Assembly: GCF_003797775.2 (NCBI RefSeq)
Contig: NZ_CP060725.1
Span: 1,792,001-1,856,000 of the forward strand
Direction: 5' to 3'
Origin: Sphingopyxis sp. OPL5
Lineage (GTDB): Bacteria; Pseudomonadota; Alphaproteobacteria; Sphingomonadales; Sphingomonadaceae
DNA: 64,000 nucleotides
In this document: piece after piece, positions 35,962 to 44,098 of the stretch
How positions within the stretch are numbered: position 1 is the stretch's first letter
Layout of the letters: every line of letters begins with the position of its first letter
Made by a program: the position numbers and the translations under genes
Notes under the pieces: model-generated
Seen by the model: the letters and a program-made list of their open reading frames with translations, nothing else
The model's database searches: none
What the model was told of the DNA's origin: nothing

Positions 35962-37160
35962 CAGTCGAGCTTGGCCAATTGCGCCGCCGCGACCTCGGGG
36001 GTCAGCGGCAGATATTTGCCGTCGGCCTGGATCGCCGCCTGCCCGTCGCGGCTCAACACATAGCGCAGCCATTCCTTGACCTTGGGGTCGACGGGTTTCC
36101 CCTTCTCGCGGCGGAAATAATAATAAACGTCGCGGGTCAGCGGGAAGCTGCGGTTCTGGACGGTCTGGAGGGTCAGCGGGATGAAGGTCTTGCCGCCGTC
36201 GGTCGACAGCGGCACCGACTTGATGCTGTCGTTCATGAACGGAATGCCGGTGTAGGCGATGCCATATTTGTCCGCCGCCAACCCGTTGGTGATGAGCTCG
36301 CCGCCCGCGGTCAGCGAGCCGTCCGCCTTCAGCCCCGCGACGTTGGAATAGGCGCGCATGTCCTCGTTCCACTTGCCCGAACCCTTGAGCACCTTTTTGT
36401 CGATCTCGTCGTTGAAATGATATTTGGCGTTGTAACCGTAGACAGTGATCGGCTTGTTCGCCCATTCGCCCTTGAGGCCGAGCTGGCCCCAGGTGCGGAT
36501 ATTCTTCTCGGGTCCGCGCGCGACGCTGGTGTCCCAGGTCAGCCCGTTCCAGCCGCCGTCACGGCGACCGCCCAATATGCCGTCGACCTGCTCCATCGTC
36601 AGGCCGGTCAGCGGATTGTCCTTGTGGACGAAGATGCCGAGCGCATAGGACCAGCCACGGACATTGTACGATCCCGTCGCCATGATGATCTCGACCACCT
36701 CGGTCTGCCCGACACCTTCCTCACCGCCTTGCGCGCCTTCGCGCTCGAAGCCCTTGAGTTCGTCCCACAACGCCTGCCGCCCCATCGGCGCGACGTCGGC
36801 GGCGCCCGAGATCAGCCCGGGGAAGGCGACCGACGAGCTGTAGAGGTTGTCGTTAAAGCTGACGCCCGGTTGCAACTTGCGGAACTCGGCCTGCCACACC
36901 TCCATCAGCCCGCTGTCCTTGAGGTAGTTGTTGCCCCATTGGCGGATCGTGCCGGTCACCTGCGCCTGCGGCACATAGGGTTTGAGTCCGGTCAGGTCGA
37001 ACTGCGGCTCATAGAAGATTTTCACCGCGCGCCCGCGATTGCCGATCGCACGCGCCTTCGACAGCGCGTCGGCGTCGGTCGTCGGCGCGCTGGCCTCCTG
37101 TGCCGTTGCTGCGGATGTCAGGACCAGCGCAGCCAGCGCGGCCGTCACGATGCGCTTCAT
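35961..37160 (-). CDS. PstS-like periplasmic binding protein, array gene 8
   Basis: 399 residues, signal MKRIVTAALAALVLTSAATA. It has GTIRQWGNNYLKDSGLMEVW, SGAADVAPMGRQALWDEL, IMATGSYNVRGWSYALGIFV, HKDNPLTGLTMEQVDGILGG, ARGPEKNIRTWGQLGLKGEW and YVLSRDGQAAIQADGKYLPL. Residues 160-185 include a Gly/Glu-rich insertion (EGAQGGEEGVGQ). Closest to array gene 5 (40436-39228), so it heads the second trio. The start codon overlaps the stop of array gene 7 (ATGA). Confidence 0.87.
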   Translation of the reverse strand: MKRIVTAALAALVLTSAATAQEASAPTTDADALSKARAIGNRGRAVKIFYEPQFDLTGLKPYVPQAQVTGTIRQWGNNYLKDSGLMEVWQAEFRKLQPGVSFNDNLYSSSVAFPGLISGAADVAPMGRQALWDELKGFEREGAQGGEEGVGQTEVVEIIMATGSYNVRGWSYALGIFVHKDNPLTGLTMEQVDGILGGRRDGGWNGLTWDTSVARGPEKNIRTWGQLGLKGEWANKPITVYGYNAKYHFNDEIDKKVLKGSGKWNEDMRAYSNVAGLKADGSLTAGGELITNGLAADKYGIAYTGIPFMNDSIKSVPLSTDGGKTFIPLTLQTVQNRSFPLTRDVYYYFRREKGKPVDPKVKEWLRYVLSRDGQAAIQADGKYLPLTPEVAAAQLAKLD

Positions 37161-38128
37161 TTTTCGCTCTCCAATATTGCGATCTGTGCCGCCGCGGTCG
37201 GGCGGTCGAGGGGTAGATAGCCATTGTCGGCTTCGAGCAGCTTCTGTCCTTCGGCCGATAACGCGAATTGCAGGAAGGCTTTGACATGCGGCGCCAGCGG
37301 CTTGCCCGGCGCACGATCGACGAAGGCATAGGCGCGGCGCGTCAGCGGGTAGGAGCGGTCGGCGACCGTGGCCGCGGTCGGCAGCACCGCCGCGCCGCCA
37401 TCCGACAGCGCCACGGCCTTGAGTCCGCCCCACGCCTGCGCGGCATTGGCGATGACGAGCGCATAGCGGTCGCCCCGGCCGCCTTCGCCCGCCCGGTCGG
37501 CGGCCGCCGCGATCGTGCCGTCGAGCCGGCGCGCATCGTCATATTCGGCGATGCGGTCCCAGCACATGCGCCGGTCCTTCGCCGTCACGCGGTTCTGGAG
37601 CCAAAGCCCGGTACGCGTCGCGAAATCATAGCTGTGGATGCGGATCGGCTGCCGCGCCCATTCGCCTTTCAGCCCGAGGTCGCCCCAGGTCGCGATCGGC
37701 CGCGCCTCATCGCCGCAATCGATGATCCGCGCCAGCTGGTCGAGCGTCAGCGCCGTCAACGGGTTGTCGTCATGGATGAGCAGCGTGATCGCGTCGGACT
37801 TGCCCGGCGCGGCGACCGCGCCGGTCGCGATCTCGATCCGCGTCGCATGATATTCCTTCGGCCGCGAAAAGCCGTTGTCATCGACGATGTCGTTGGCGCG
37901 ACCGATCAAGGCGATGTCGGCGACCCCGCCAACCAGCCCGTGGATCGCGCTGTCCGATCCCTTCATCGAAAATTCGAAACGGGTGCCGGGGTGCTGTTTC
38001 TCATAGGCGTCGGCCCAGCGCTCGGCGACGCCGAGCATCGCGGGCGTGCCCCAGATGCGGATCACCTGTTCCTGCGCCTGCACGGCAACAGGCGCGAACA
38101 GCAAGGCGGCGGCGAGCAGCATCCTCAT
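37157..38128 (-). CDS. PstS-like periplasmic binding protein, array gene 7 (minimal type)
   Basis: 323 residues, signal MRMLLAAALLFAPVAVQA. The mature protein starts at once with IRIWGTPAMLGVAERWADAY, followed by GSDSAIHGLVGGVADIALIG, IHDDNPLTALTLDQLARIID, IATWGDLGLKGEWARQPIRI and FLQFALSAEGQKLLEADNGY. The usual ATGS block is changed to ATGAVAAPGKSD, and the loop before WGDLGL is short, so ligand contacts may differ from the larger members. Overlaps both neighbours by 4 nt. Confidence 0.86.
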   Translation of the reverse strand: MRMLLAAALLFAPVAVQAQEQVIRIWGTPAMLGVAERWADAYEKQHPGTRFEFSMKGSDSAIHGLVGGVADIALIGRANDIVDDNGFSRPKEYHATRIEIATGAVAAPGKSDAITLLIHDDNPLTALTLDQLARIIDCGDEARPIATWGDLGLKGEWARQPIRIHSYDFATRTGLWLQNRVTAKDRRMCWDRIAEYDDARRLDGTIAAAADRAGEGGRGDRYALVIANAAQAWGGLKAVALSDGGAAVLPTAATVADRSYPLTRRAYAFVDRAPGKPLAPHVKAFLQFALSAEGQKLLEADNGYLPLDRPTAAAQIAILESEK

Positions 38129-39231
38129 GCCAGTTTCCTCCGCTCTTTCTCGGCCGCAGCTGGCGACAGTGGCAGATAGCGCCCGTCGCGATTGACCGCC
38201 TCCTGCCCCTCGCGGCTCAGCACATAGCGCAGGAATTCGCGCACTTTGGGATCGATGCGGCGGTCGGGCGGCAAGTCGATCACCGCCGGCAGGGTGCGGG
38301 CGAGCGGATAGCTCTGGTCGATCAGGCTGGCCTCGCTGACCGCAACGAACGGCCCGGCGGCCGTATGCGCGAGCGCGAGCGGCTTCACCTCGGGCACCGC
38401 ATAACGGATGTTCGACACCGCGATCCCCGCCGGGTCCTTCGCCAGCGCGTCGAGCACCTGCTGGCCATGGTCATAGATCGTCCCGTCGGCGTTGTTGATA
38501 TGCGCGAAACCCTGCAAGGCGGGATTCCAACGATGGCTGCCCATGAGCACCGCGTTGCGAAGGTAGAAGCCGAAGCTGTCGTCGATCGCCCAGCTATAGG
38601 GGGTGATCGCGCGGGTCCCCCAGGCGCCCGTCAGACCGAGTTCGCCCCAACGCCGGATATTGCGTGTCCCGCGCCGGTGCTCGGTCCCGAGGATCGCGTC
38701 GAGCTCGACCAGCGAAATCCGCGCCAACGGATTGTCGCGATGGACAAAGACCATCTGCGCATAGTCGAAATTGCGGATATCGACGCTGCCGGTCATCAGC
38801 TCGACGCCGGTCGGCGCATAGCCCTTCACCCGCTCGAACGCCCTGGCCGCGTCGGGGAGAATTTCCTCGCCGAGCAGCGCGATGTCGCCGAGCCCGTTAT
38901 AGAGCGCGGGGATGCCCGACGACGTGCCGTAAAGATGCGTCTCCAGCCGCGCCTCGGGGTGGAAACGCTGGAAATCCTCCGCCCACTGATCGACCAGATA
39001 ATGCATCCACGGCAGCTTGCGATTGCCATGGCCCCACAGGCGGATGTCGCCGGTGACCTTTTCCGCCGGCGCGTAGCGGGGCATCGCCGCCGCCGCGCGC
39101 GCCGCGACGCTGCCCGGTGCCTGCGGGCGCGGGTCGATCTTCTGCACCGCGGGGGTCAGCCGCTGCGCCGCCGCGGGCATCGCCCAGAGCGCGAACGCGC
39201 CGCCGATCAGGGTGCGGCGCGCAAGGCTCAT
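38125..39231 (-). CDS. PstS-like periplasmic binding protein, array gene 6 (WGHG type)
   Basis: 368 residues, signal MSLARRTLIGGAFALWAMPA...A. The core is GDIRLWGHGNRKLPWMHYLV, GTSSGIPALYNGLGDIALLG, FVHRDNPLARISLVELDAIL, IRRWGELGLTGAWGTRAITP and YVLSREGQEAVNRDGRYLPL. Pairs with array gene 9. The Arg-rich N-terminus resembles a Tat signal only weakly (no twin RR followed by hydrophobic motif I would trust), so Sec export is assumed. ATGA overlaps at both ends. Confidence 0.86.
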   Translation of the reverse strand: MSLARRTLIGGAFALWAMPAAAQRLTPAVQKIDPRPQAPGSVAARAAAAMPRYAPAEKVTGDIRLWGHGNRKLPWMHYLVDQWAEDFQRFHPEARLETHLYGTSSGIPALYNGLGDIALLGEEILPDAARAFERVKGYAPTGVELMTGSVDIRNFDYAQMVFVHRDNPLARISLVELDAILGTEHRRGTRNIRRWGELGLTGAWGTRAITPYSWAIDDSFGFYLRNAVLMGSHRWNPALQGFAHINNADGTIYDHGQQVLDALAKDPAGIAVSNIRYAVPEVKPLALAHTAAGPFVAVSEASLIDQSYPLARTLPAVIDLPPDRRIDPKVREFLRYVLSREGQEAVNRDGRYLPLSPAAAEKERRKLA

Positions 39232-40436
39232 CCGCCCTCGCCCGCCGATGCCGATCCGGTCTTTTCGATCTCGACCAGCTGCGCGCGCGCCGCCTCGGCC
39301 GTCAGCGGCAGATATTTGCCATCCTTCATGATCAGTGCCTGTCCCTCGCGGCTGACCACGAAGCGCAGATATTCGGCGATCAGCGGGTCCATTTTCTCGC
39401 CCGCCTTGCGGTTGGCATAGAAATAGACCTCGCGCGTCAGCGGATAGGTACGCGCCTGCACACTCTGGATCGTCGGCATGACGAACGGCCCCGCCGCGGT
39501 CTGCGCGAGCGGCACCGTCTTGACGTTGGGTTTGTCGGCATAGAGCATCGCCGTATAGGTGATGGCATATTTGTCGTTGCCGAGGTCCTCCATCATCTGG
39601 TCGCCGGCGTTCCACAATTTGCCATAGTCGCCGTCGCTCTCGCGCACCTTGTTGCTATATTCCTCCATCTGCTCGTTCCACTTGTACCCGCCGCCGAACA
39701 CCTTGTCGGCGAAGTCGCGCGGGAAGTGGAAGTTGGTCGTATAGCCAAGGACGCGGATCGGCTTGTCGGCCCATTCGCCGGTGAGCCCAAGCTGCCCCCA
39801 AGTGCGGATATTCTTGTCCCGGCCGCGCGCGACGCTGGCGTCCCAGCTATTGAGCTTCCACCCGCCCTGGCGCTCGGCACCGAAGATGCCGTCGAGCTGT
39901 TCGATGGTCAGCGACTTGAGCGGATTGTCCTTGTGGACGAAGGGCACGAGCGCGAAGGACCAGCCCGATACGTCGAACGACCCCGTCGCCATCATCACTT
40001 CGGCGGGCAGGCCGCCCATCATCCGCTGATAGGCCTGCAATTCCTCCCAGCTCGGGCGCCGGCCCATCGGCGCGAGATCGGCCTGTCCGGTATAGAGCCC
40101 GGCCATGCCGATGAAGGTGCTCGCGAGATTATTCTCGAACGTCACCCCGGGGTGATATTTCCTGAACGCTTCCTCGAAATAGCCCTGCAGCGGGCTGTCG
40201 GCGAGATAGTTCGATCCCCATTGCCGGATGACGCCCTTCATCGGCGCCGACGGCTTGTATTCCGGGAGCTGCGACAGATCGAATTCGATCGTATAGGCGC
40301 GGCGGAAGCCCTTGGTCTTCAGCGCGTCGGCGCGGGCCTTTTGCAAGTCGAGCGAGTTCATCGAGCCGACGGGTGCCTGCGCCGCGGCCGGGGTCGCCGC
40401 GAGCAGGGCGATGGTGAGGATTGCCAGCCGCATCAT
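39228..40436 (-). CDS. PstS-like periplasmic binding protein, array gene 5
   Basis: 402 residues, signal MMRLAILTIALLAATPAAA. Core: GVIRQWGSNYLADSPLQGYF, TGQADLAPMGRRPSWEELQA, ATGSFDVSGWSFALVPFVHK, ARGRDKNIRTWGQLGLTGEW and FVVSREGQALIMKDGKYLPL. The N-terminal linker SLDLQKARADALKTKGFRRA is shared in pattern with array gene 8 (ADALSKARAIGNRGRAVK). Head of the first trio. Its ATG overlaps the stop of array gene 4. Confidence 0.87.
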   Translation of the reverse strand: MMRLAILTIALLAATPAAAQAPVGSMNSLDLQKARADALKTKGFRRAYTIEFDLSQLPEYKPSAPMKGVIRQWGSNYLADSPLQGYFEEAFRKYHPGVTFENNLASTFIGMAGLYTGQADLAPMGRRPSWEELQAYQRMMGGLPAEVMMATGSFDVSGWSFALVPFVHKDNPLKSLTIEQLDGIFGAERQGGWKLNSWDASVARGRDKNIRTWGQLGLTGEWADKPIRVLGYTTNFHFPRDFADKVFGGGYKWNEQMEEYSNKVRESDGDYGKLWNAGDQMMEDLGNDKYAITYTAMLYADKPNVKTVPLAQTAAGPFVMPTIQSVQARTYPLTREVYFYANRKAGEKMDPLIAEYLRFVVSREGQALIMKDGKYLPLTAEAARAQLVEIEKTGSASAGEGG

Positions 40437-41638
40437 TGCGCGCCCGGCTCGAGCTTGGCGAGTTGCGCTTTGACCACCGCGGCGGTCAGCGGGGTGTAGC
40501 GGCCCTCGCGCTGGATCTGTTCCTGCCCCTGCTGGCTCAGCACGAAACGGAGAAACTCTTCCACCTTGGGATCCATCGGCTGGCCGGGTGCCTTGTTGGC
40601 GTAGAAGAAGATCTCGTTGATCAGCGGATAGCTGCGGTCGCGGGTGCTCTCCAGCGTGCGCGCGACGAAGGGGCCGCCGTCGAATCCCTGTACCGCCAGT
40701 TCCTTGAGGTTCGGGCCGAGCGCCAGCGGCGAGGCGATGCAGATGGCGAGCGGGTCGCCCTCGGCGAAGTCGAGCACCTGCTTGCTCCACGATGCGATCG
40801 TACCCTCCGGCGTCGCATAATTGGCGAAGGCCTGATAACCCTCGACCCACTGGTCGCTGCCGCGCAGGACGAGATTCTGGAACACGACCTGGATATTCGC
40901 GCGCGGGCTTTGGCCGCACGGATGGATCGGCTTGTTCGCCCATTCGCCGGTCGCGCCAAGCTGGCCCCAGGTGCGGATATTCTCGTCGGCGCCGCGTTTG
41001 AACGGATAATCGTTGCGATAGACGCTGCCGTCATAGCCGCCGTTGCGCGCCGTCCCGAACACGCCGTCGAGCTGCTTCATGCTGATCTGCTTGATCGGGT
41101 TGTCCTTGTGGACAAGGATGATGAAACCCGGCGACCAGCCATAGACGTCATACGACCCCGTCGCGGCCGTGATCTCGGTGACCGGATATTTATAGACCTG
41201 CTCGAAGGTCAGATGATCCATCAGCGTCGCGGGGCGCCCGACGCCGAGGTCGGCGACCTTGCCCGCGACGCCCGGCACCGCGATCCCCGCCGTCGGCAGG
41301 TTGAACTCGAATTCGATGCCGGGGTGGAACTTCCTGAACTCGCTCGACCAATATTCGCCGAGCGGGCCGTCCTTCAGATAATTGCTGCCCCAGATGCGCA
41401 GCTTGCCGCTGACCTGCCGCTTCGGCTTATACACCGGCAGGTCCGACAGATCCCATTTCTTGGTATAGCCGCCGAGCGTCGCCTTCTGTTTGCGGAAGCC
41501 GGTGACATCGAGGGTCCAGATGCTGCGCTTGGCATTGGTCGGCTCTTCCGCCGGTGCGGGCGACGGTGCCGGCTGCATCTGCGCTGCAGCGGGTGCGGCG
41601 AGCATCAGCGCCATCAGGGTCAGGGGGAGCAGCTTCAT
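40433..41638 (-). CDS. PstS-like periplasmic binding protein, array gene 4
   Basis: 401 residues, signal MKLLPLTLMALMLAAPAAA. Core: GKLRIWGSNYLKDGPLGEYW, PTAGIAVPGVAGKVADLGVG, ATGSYDVYGWSPGFIILVHK, MKQLDGVFGTARNGGYDGSV, NIRTWGQLGATGEWANKPIH and FVLSQQGQEQIQREGRYTPL. It has Cys in HPCGQSPRAN, aligned with an ANKPIxxxG site that also carries Cys in array gene 1 (GPCANKPIK). ATG 41638 has AAGGA 7 nt upstream; an alternative ATG at 41653 overlaps the previous stop (ATGA). Confidence 0.87.
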   Translation of the reverse strand: MKLLPLTLMALMLAAPAAAQMQPAPSPAPAEEPTNAKRSIWTLDVTGFRKQKATLGGYTKKWDLSDLPVYKPKRQVSGKLRIWGSNYLKDGPLGEYWSSEFRKFHPGIEFEFNLPTAGIAVPGVAGKVADLGVGRPATLMDHLTFEQVYKYPVTEITAATGSYDVYGWSPGFIILVHKDNPIKQISMKQLDGVFGTARNGGYDGSVYRNDYPFKRGADENIRTWGQLGATGEWANKPIHPCGQSPRANIQVVFQNLVLRGSDQWVEGYQAFANYATPEGTIASWSKQVLDFAEGDPLAICIASPLALGPNLKELAVQGFDGGPFVARTLESTRDRSYPLINEIFFYANKAPGQPMDPKVEEFLRFVLSQQGQEQIQREGRYTPLTAAVVKAQLAKLEPGAQ

Positions 41639-41649
41639 GGCGTGGTCCT

Positions 41650-43992
41650 TCATTTCGCGGTTACCCGGGGAAGAGCGAGGTCGATTTTCGCGGCCTCGGC
41701 GCGCGCGACTTCGGCGGTCAGCGGCAGCCATTTGCCGTCGCGCTGGATGATCGCCTGGCCTTCGCGGCTGAGCACGAAGCGCAGGAACTCGCGCACCGCG
41801 GGCGCCATCGGCTGATCGGGCTGCGCATCGGCATAGGCATAGGTTTCGAGGTGCAGCGGATAGCTGCGATCCTGCACGCTTTTCAGCGTCGGCAGCACGA
41901 AGGGACTGGCCTCGTCGCGCGCGACCGGCACCATCATCGCGCCCTTCACCTTCACGCCCGGATCGGCAAAGGCGATGCCGCAGCGGTCGCGCACCGCCGC
42001 CGCCACGCGATCTTCGCCCGGATGCGTCCGCTTGCCATTCTTCAGCGCAAGCGGGATTTCGCGCGCATTGTCGTTCCACATATTGCCGCCGACGAGCACC
42101 TTGCGCTCGAACACCGACATCAGATGATATTTGAGCGGCGGGACGTAAACGTCGATCGGCTTGTCGGCGCAGAAGCCGGTGACACCCAGATCGCGCCACC
42201 AGCGGATATTCCGGTCCGCCCCGCGCCCCGCCTGCCGCCGCCAGGTCGTCGAGACCCAGCCGCCGCGGCGCGGGCCGCCGAAGATGCCGTCGAGCTGGCG
42301 GATGGTCAGCCCTTTAAGCTTCACATCCCGGCCGGTGAAGACCGCGATCGCGGGGCTCCAGCCGGCGACGTCGAACGATCCGGTCGCGACCTGGATTTCG
42401 CGCGGGCTGCGGTCGCGCTTCAACTGGAAATCATAGACCTCGCCCGCGAAATAGCTGCTCCAGCGGCGCCCGATCGACAGGTCGACGGCGTCGTCGTTGA
42501 GGTCGCCGTCGCGGATCTCGAAGCGGATATCGGGCTGGTGCCGGTTGAAGGCCGCGATCAGCGCCTTGCCCGCGGTGCCGCCCATGAGCTGCCCGCTCGC
42601 CGGCATCCGCACCGTACCGGCAACCGGCGCGGCCGGGGCATAGACGGGGAGCCCGGACAGGTCGAACGCGGTCTTGTAATAAGCGCGCGTCGCGACGGTC
42701 CGGCCCGTCTCGTCGGGGCTTTCGCCATCCCATTTCTTCGGCGCCAGCTGGTCGAGTTGCAGCCCCAGTGCATGCGGGTCGACGCGCTCGCCGGTGGTGT
42801 CGAGCTTCGACCGCATCTCGGCGGCGCGGCCCGCGGGCAATGTGATCCATTTGCCGTCGCGCTGCACGCCATCCTGCCCGTCGCGGCTGAGCATGAAGGT
42901 CAGGAATTCCTTGACCAGCGGATCGAGCGGCTGGCCCGGCGCCACGCGCACCTGCGCCCATTGTTCGATGAACAGCGGATAGGAGCGGTCGCGCAGACTG
43001 GTCAGCGAGATCGGCACGAACGGCCCCGCCGCGCTGGCACCGATCGGCACCGCACGGATGCCGGGACGGTTCGATCCCATGTCGGAAAAGGAGATGCCGT
43101 AGCGGTCGGCGGACATGTCCCTGACCATTTCCACCGACGAGGAATAACGCGTGCCGTCGGGGTTCGCCTCATGGCTATATTCGAGCGTATTTTCGTTCCA
43201 GACGTCGCCGCCCTGGAAAATCTTGCGCTCGAAACCAAGCTGGATGTTGTACTTCAGCGGGCGGCCGTAGATCATGATCGGCTTGTCGGCCCATTCGCCG
43301 GTGAGGCCGAGGTCGCCCCAGGTGCGGATGTTCTTTTCGGGCCCGCGCGCGACGCCCGGGTCCCAGGTCGTGCCCTTCCACCCGCCGGTGCGCGACCCCG
43401 CAAAAATGCCGTCGAGCTGTTCGACCGAAAGATGCGCGATCGGGTTGTCCTTGTGGACGAAGATCACGAAGCCGGGGCTCCAGCCGGGCACGTCGTAACT
43501 GCCGGTCGCCCAGTCGATCTCGAACAATCGCTCGCCGGTCGCCTGCTCATATTGCGAGGCGGCACGCAGGCGGTCGGAAATGCGCGGCCCGGTCTCGATA
43601 TCGACCGCGCCCGACGCGATCGTGCCCTTGGGCAGGATCACGACCTTCACGCCCGGATGGAAGCGCTGGAAGGACTCGATCCACTGGTCCTTGATCAGCC
43701 CGTCGTGGAGATAGAGGCCCGACACGCGGATCGTGCCCGTCAGCTGCTTCGCGGGCCGATAGGGCGGCAGGTCGGCCAGCGGTTGAAGGTCGGTGTAGAA
43801 ACGCTTGTGCTTGCGCGCATCGGTACGCGCGTCATGCTCGCCGCGGATGATGATATTCTCGCGCATTCCGTCGCCGAGGCGCTGGAAAATCTGGTCGTAG
43901 GTTTCGCCGGTCGGACGCTTGTCCTCCTGCGCGAAGGCGGCGGTCCCCGCGGCGAGAAGGATCAGCGACAATCCGGTCAAAGGCTTTTTCAT
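41650..43992 (-). CDS. Tandem two-domain PstS-like binding protein, array gene 3
   Basis: 780 residues: signal MKKPLTGLSLILLAAGTAAFA, then two complete binding domains. Domain 1 (about 65-400) has GTIRVSGLYLHDGLIKDQWI, ATGSYDVPGWSPGFVIFVHK, ARGPEKNIRTWGDLGLTGEW and FMLSRDGQDGVQRDGKWITL. Domain 2 (about 445-770) has GTVRMPASGQLMGGTAGKAL, ATGSFDVAGWSPAIAVFTGR, DRNIRWWRDLGVTGFCADKP and FVLSREGQAIIQRDGKWLPL. Domain 2 has lost the usual HKDNP (now GRDVKL), so its ligand site may be altered. The fusion has no frameshift and appears genuine. Domain order resembles array genes 1 and 4 placed head to tail. Confidence 0.87.
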   Translation of the reverse strand: MKKPLTGLSLILLAAGTAAFAQEDKRPTGETYDQIFQRLGDGMRENIIIRGEHDARTDARKHKRFYTDLQPLADLPPYRPAKQLTGTIRVSGLYLHDGLIKDQWIESFQRFHPGVKVVILPKGTIASGAVDIETGPRISDRLRAASQYEQATGERLFEIDWATGSYDVPGWSPGFVIFVHKDNPIAHLSVEQLDGIFAGSRTGGWKGTTWDPGVARGPEKNIRTWGDLGLTGEWADKPIMIYGRPLKYNIQLGFERKIFQGGDVWNENTLEYSHEANPDGTRYSSSVEMVRDMSADRYGISFSDMGSNRPGIRAVPIGASAAGPFVPISLTSLRDRSYPLFIEQWAQVRVAPGQPLDPLVKEFLTFMLSRDGQDGVQRDGKWITLPAGRAAEMRSKLDTTGERVDPHALGLQLDQLAPKKWDGESPDETGRTVATRAYYKTAFDLSGLPVYAPAAPVAGTVRMPASGQLMGGTAGKALIAAFNRHQPDIRFEIRDGDLNDDAVDLSIGRRWSSYFAGEVYDFQLKRDRSPREIQVATGSFDVAGWSPAIAVFTGRDVKLKGLTIRQLDGIFGGPRRGGWVSTTWRRQAGRGADRNIRWWRDLGVTGFCADKPIDVYVPPLKYHLMSVFERKVLVGGNMWNDNAREIPLALKNGKRTHPGEDRVAAAVRDRCGIAFADPGVKVKGAMMVPVARDEASPFVLPTLKSVQDRSYPLHLETYAYADAQPDQPMAPAVREFLRFVLSREGQAIIQRDGKWLPLTAEVARAEAAKIDLALPRVTAK

Positions 43993-44014
43993 CGGCTCCG
44001 CTTCTTCGATTAGT

Positions 44015-44082
44015 GCCGGCACTGCGGGACGCGCATCGCGCAGTGCCGGCCGGCCCGGCCCGCGATGTCACGGCATCGCGGG
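44015..44082 (-). other. Two adjacent intercistronic hairpins in the PBP array
   Basis: GCCGGCACTGCG/CGCAGTGCCGGC (12 bp, 44015-44050) and CCCGCGATG/CATCGCGGG (9 bp, 44059-44082), both perfect, in the 106-nt gap between array genes 2 and 3. No T-tract follows. They are candidates for mRNA processing, 3'-end protection or partial termination that sets different protein levels for array genes 1-2 and 3-10. Confidence 0.65.
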
Positions 44083-44098
44083 CTAGGCGATCAGCATA

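Noticed and set aside
41554..44013. An 819-codon open frame opposite array gene 3, and similar long frames opposite other PBP genes and the TonB receptor at 46983
   Set aside because: Codon-bias shadows in GC-rich DNA. The minus-strand frames carry signal peptides, family motifs and coupled starts.
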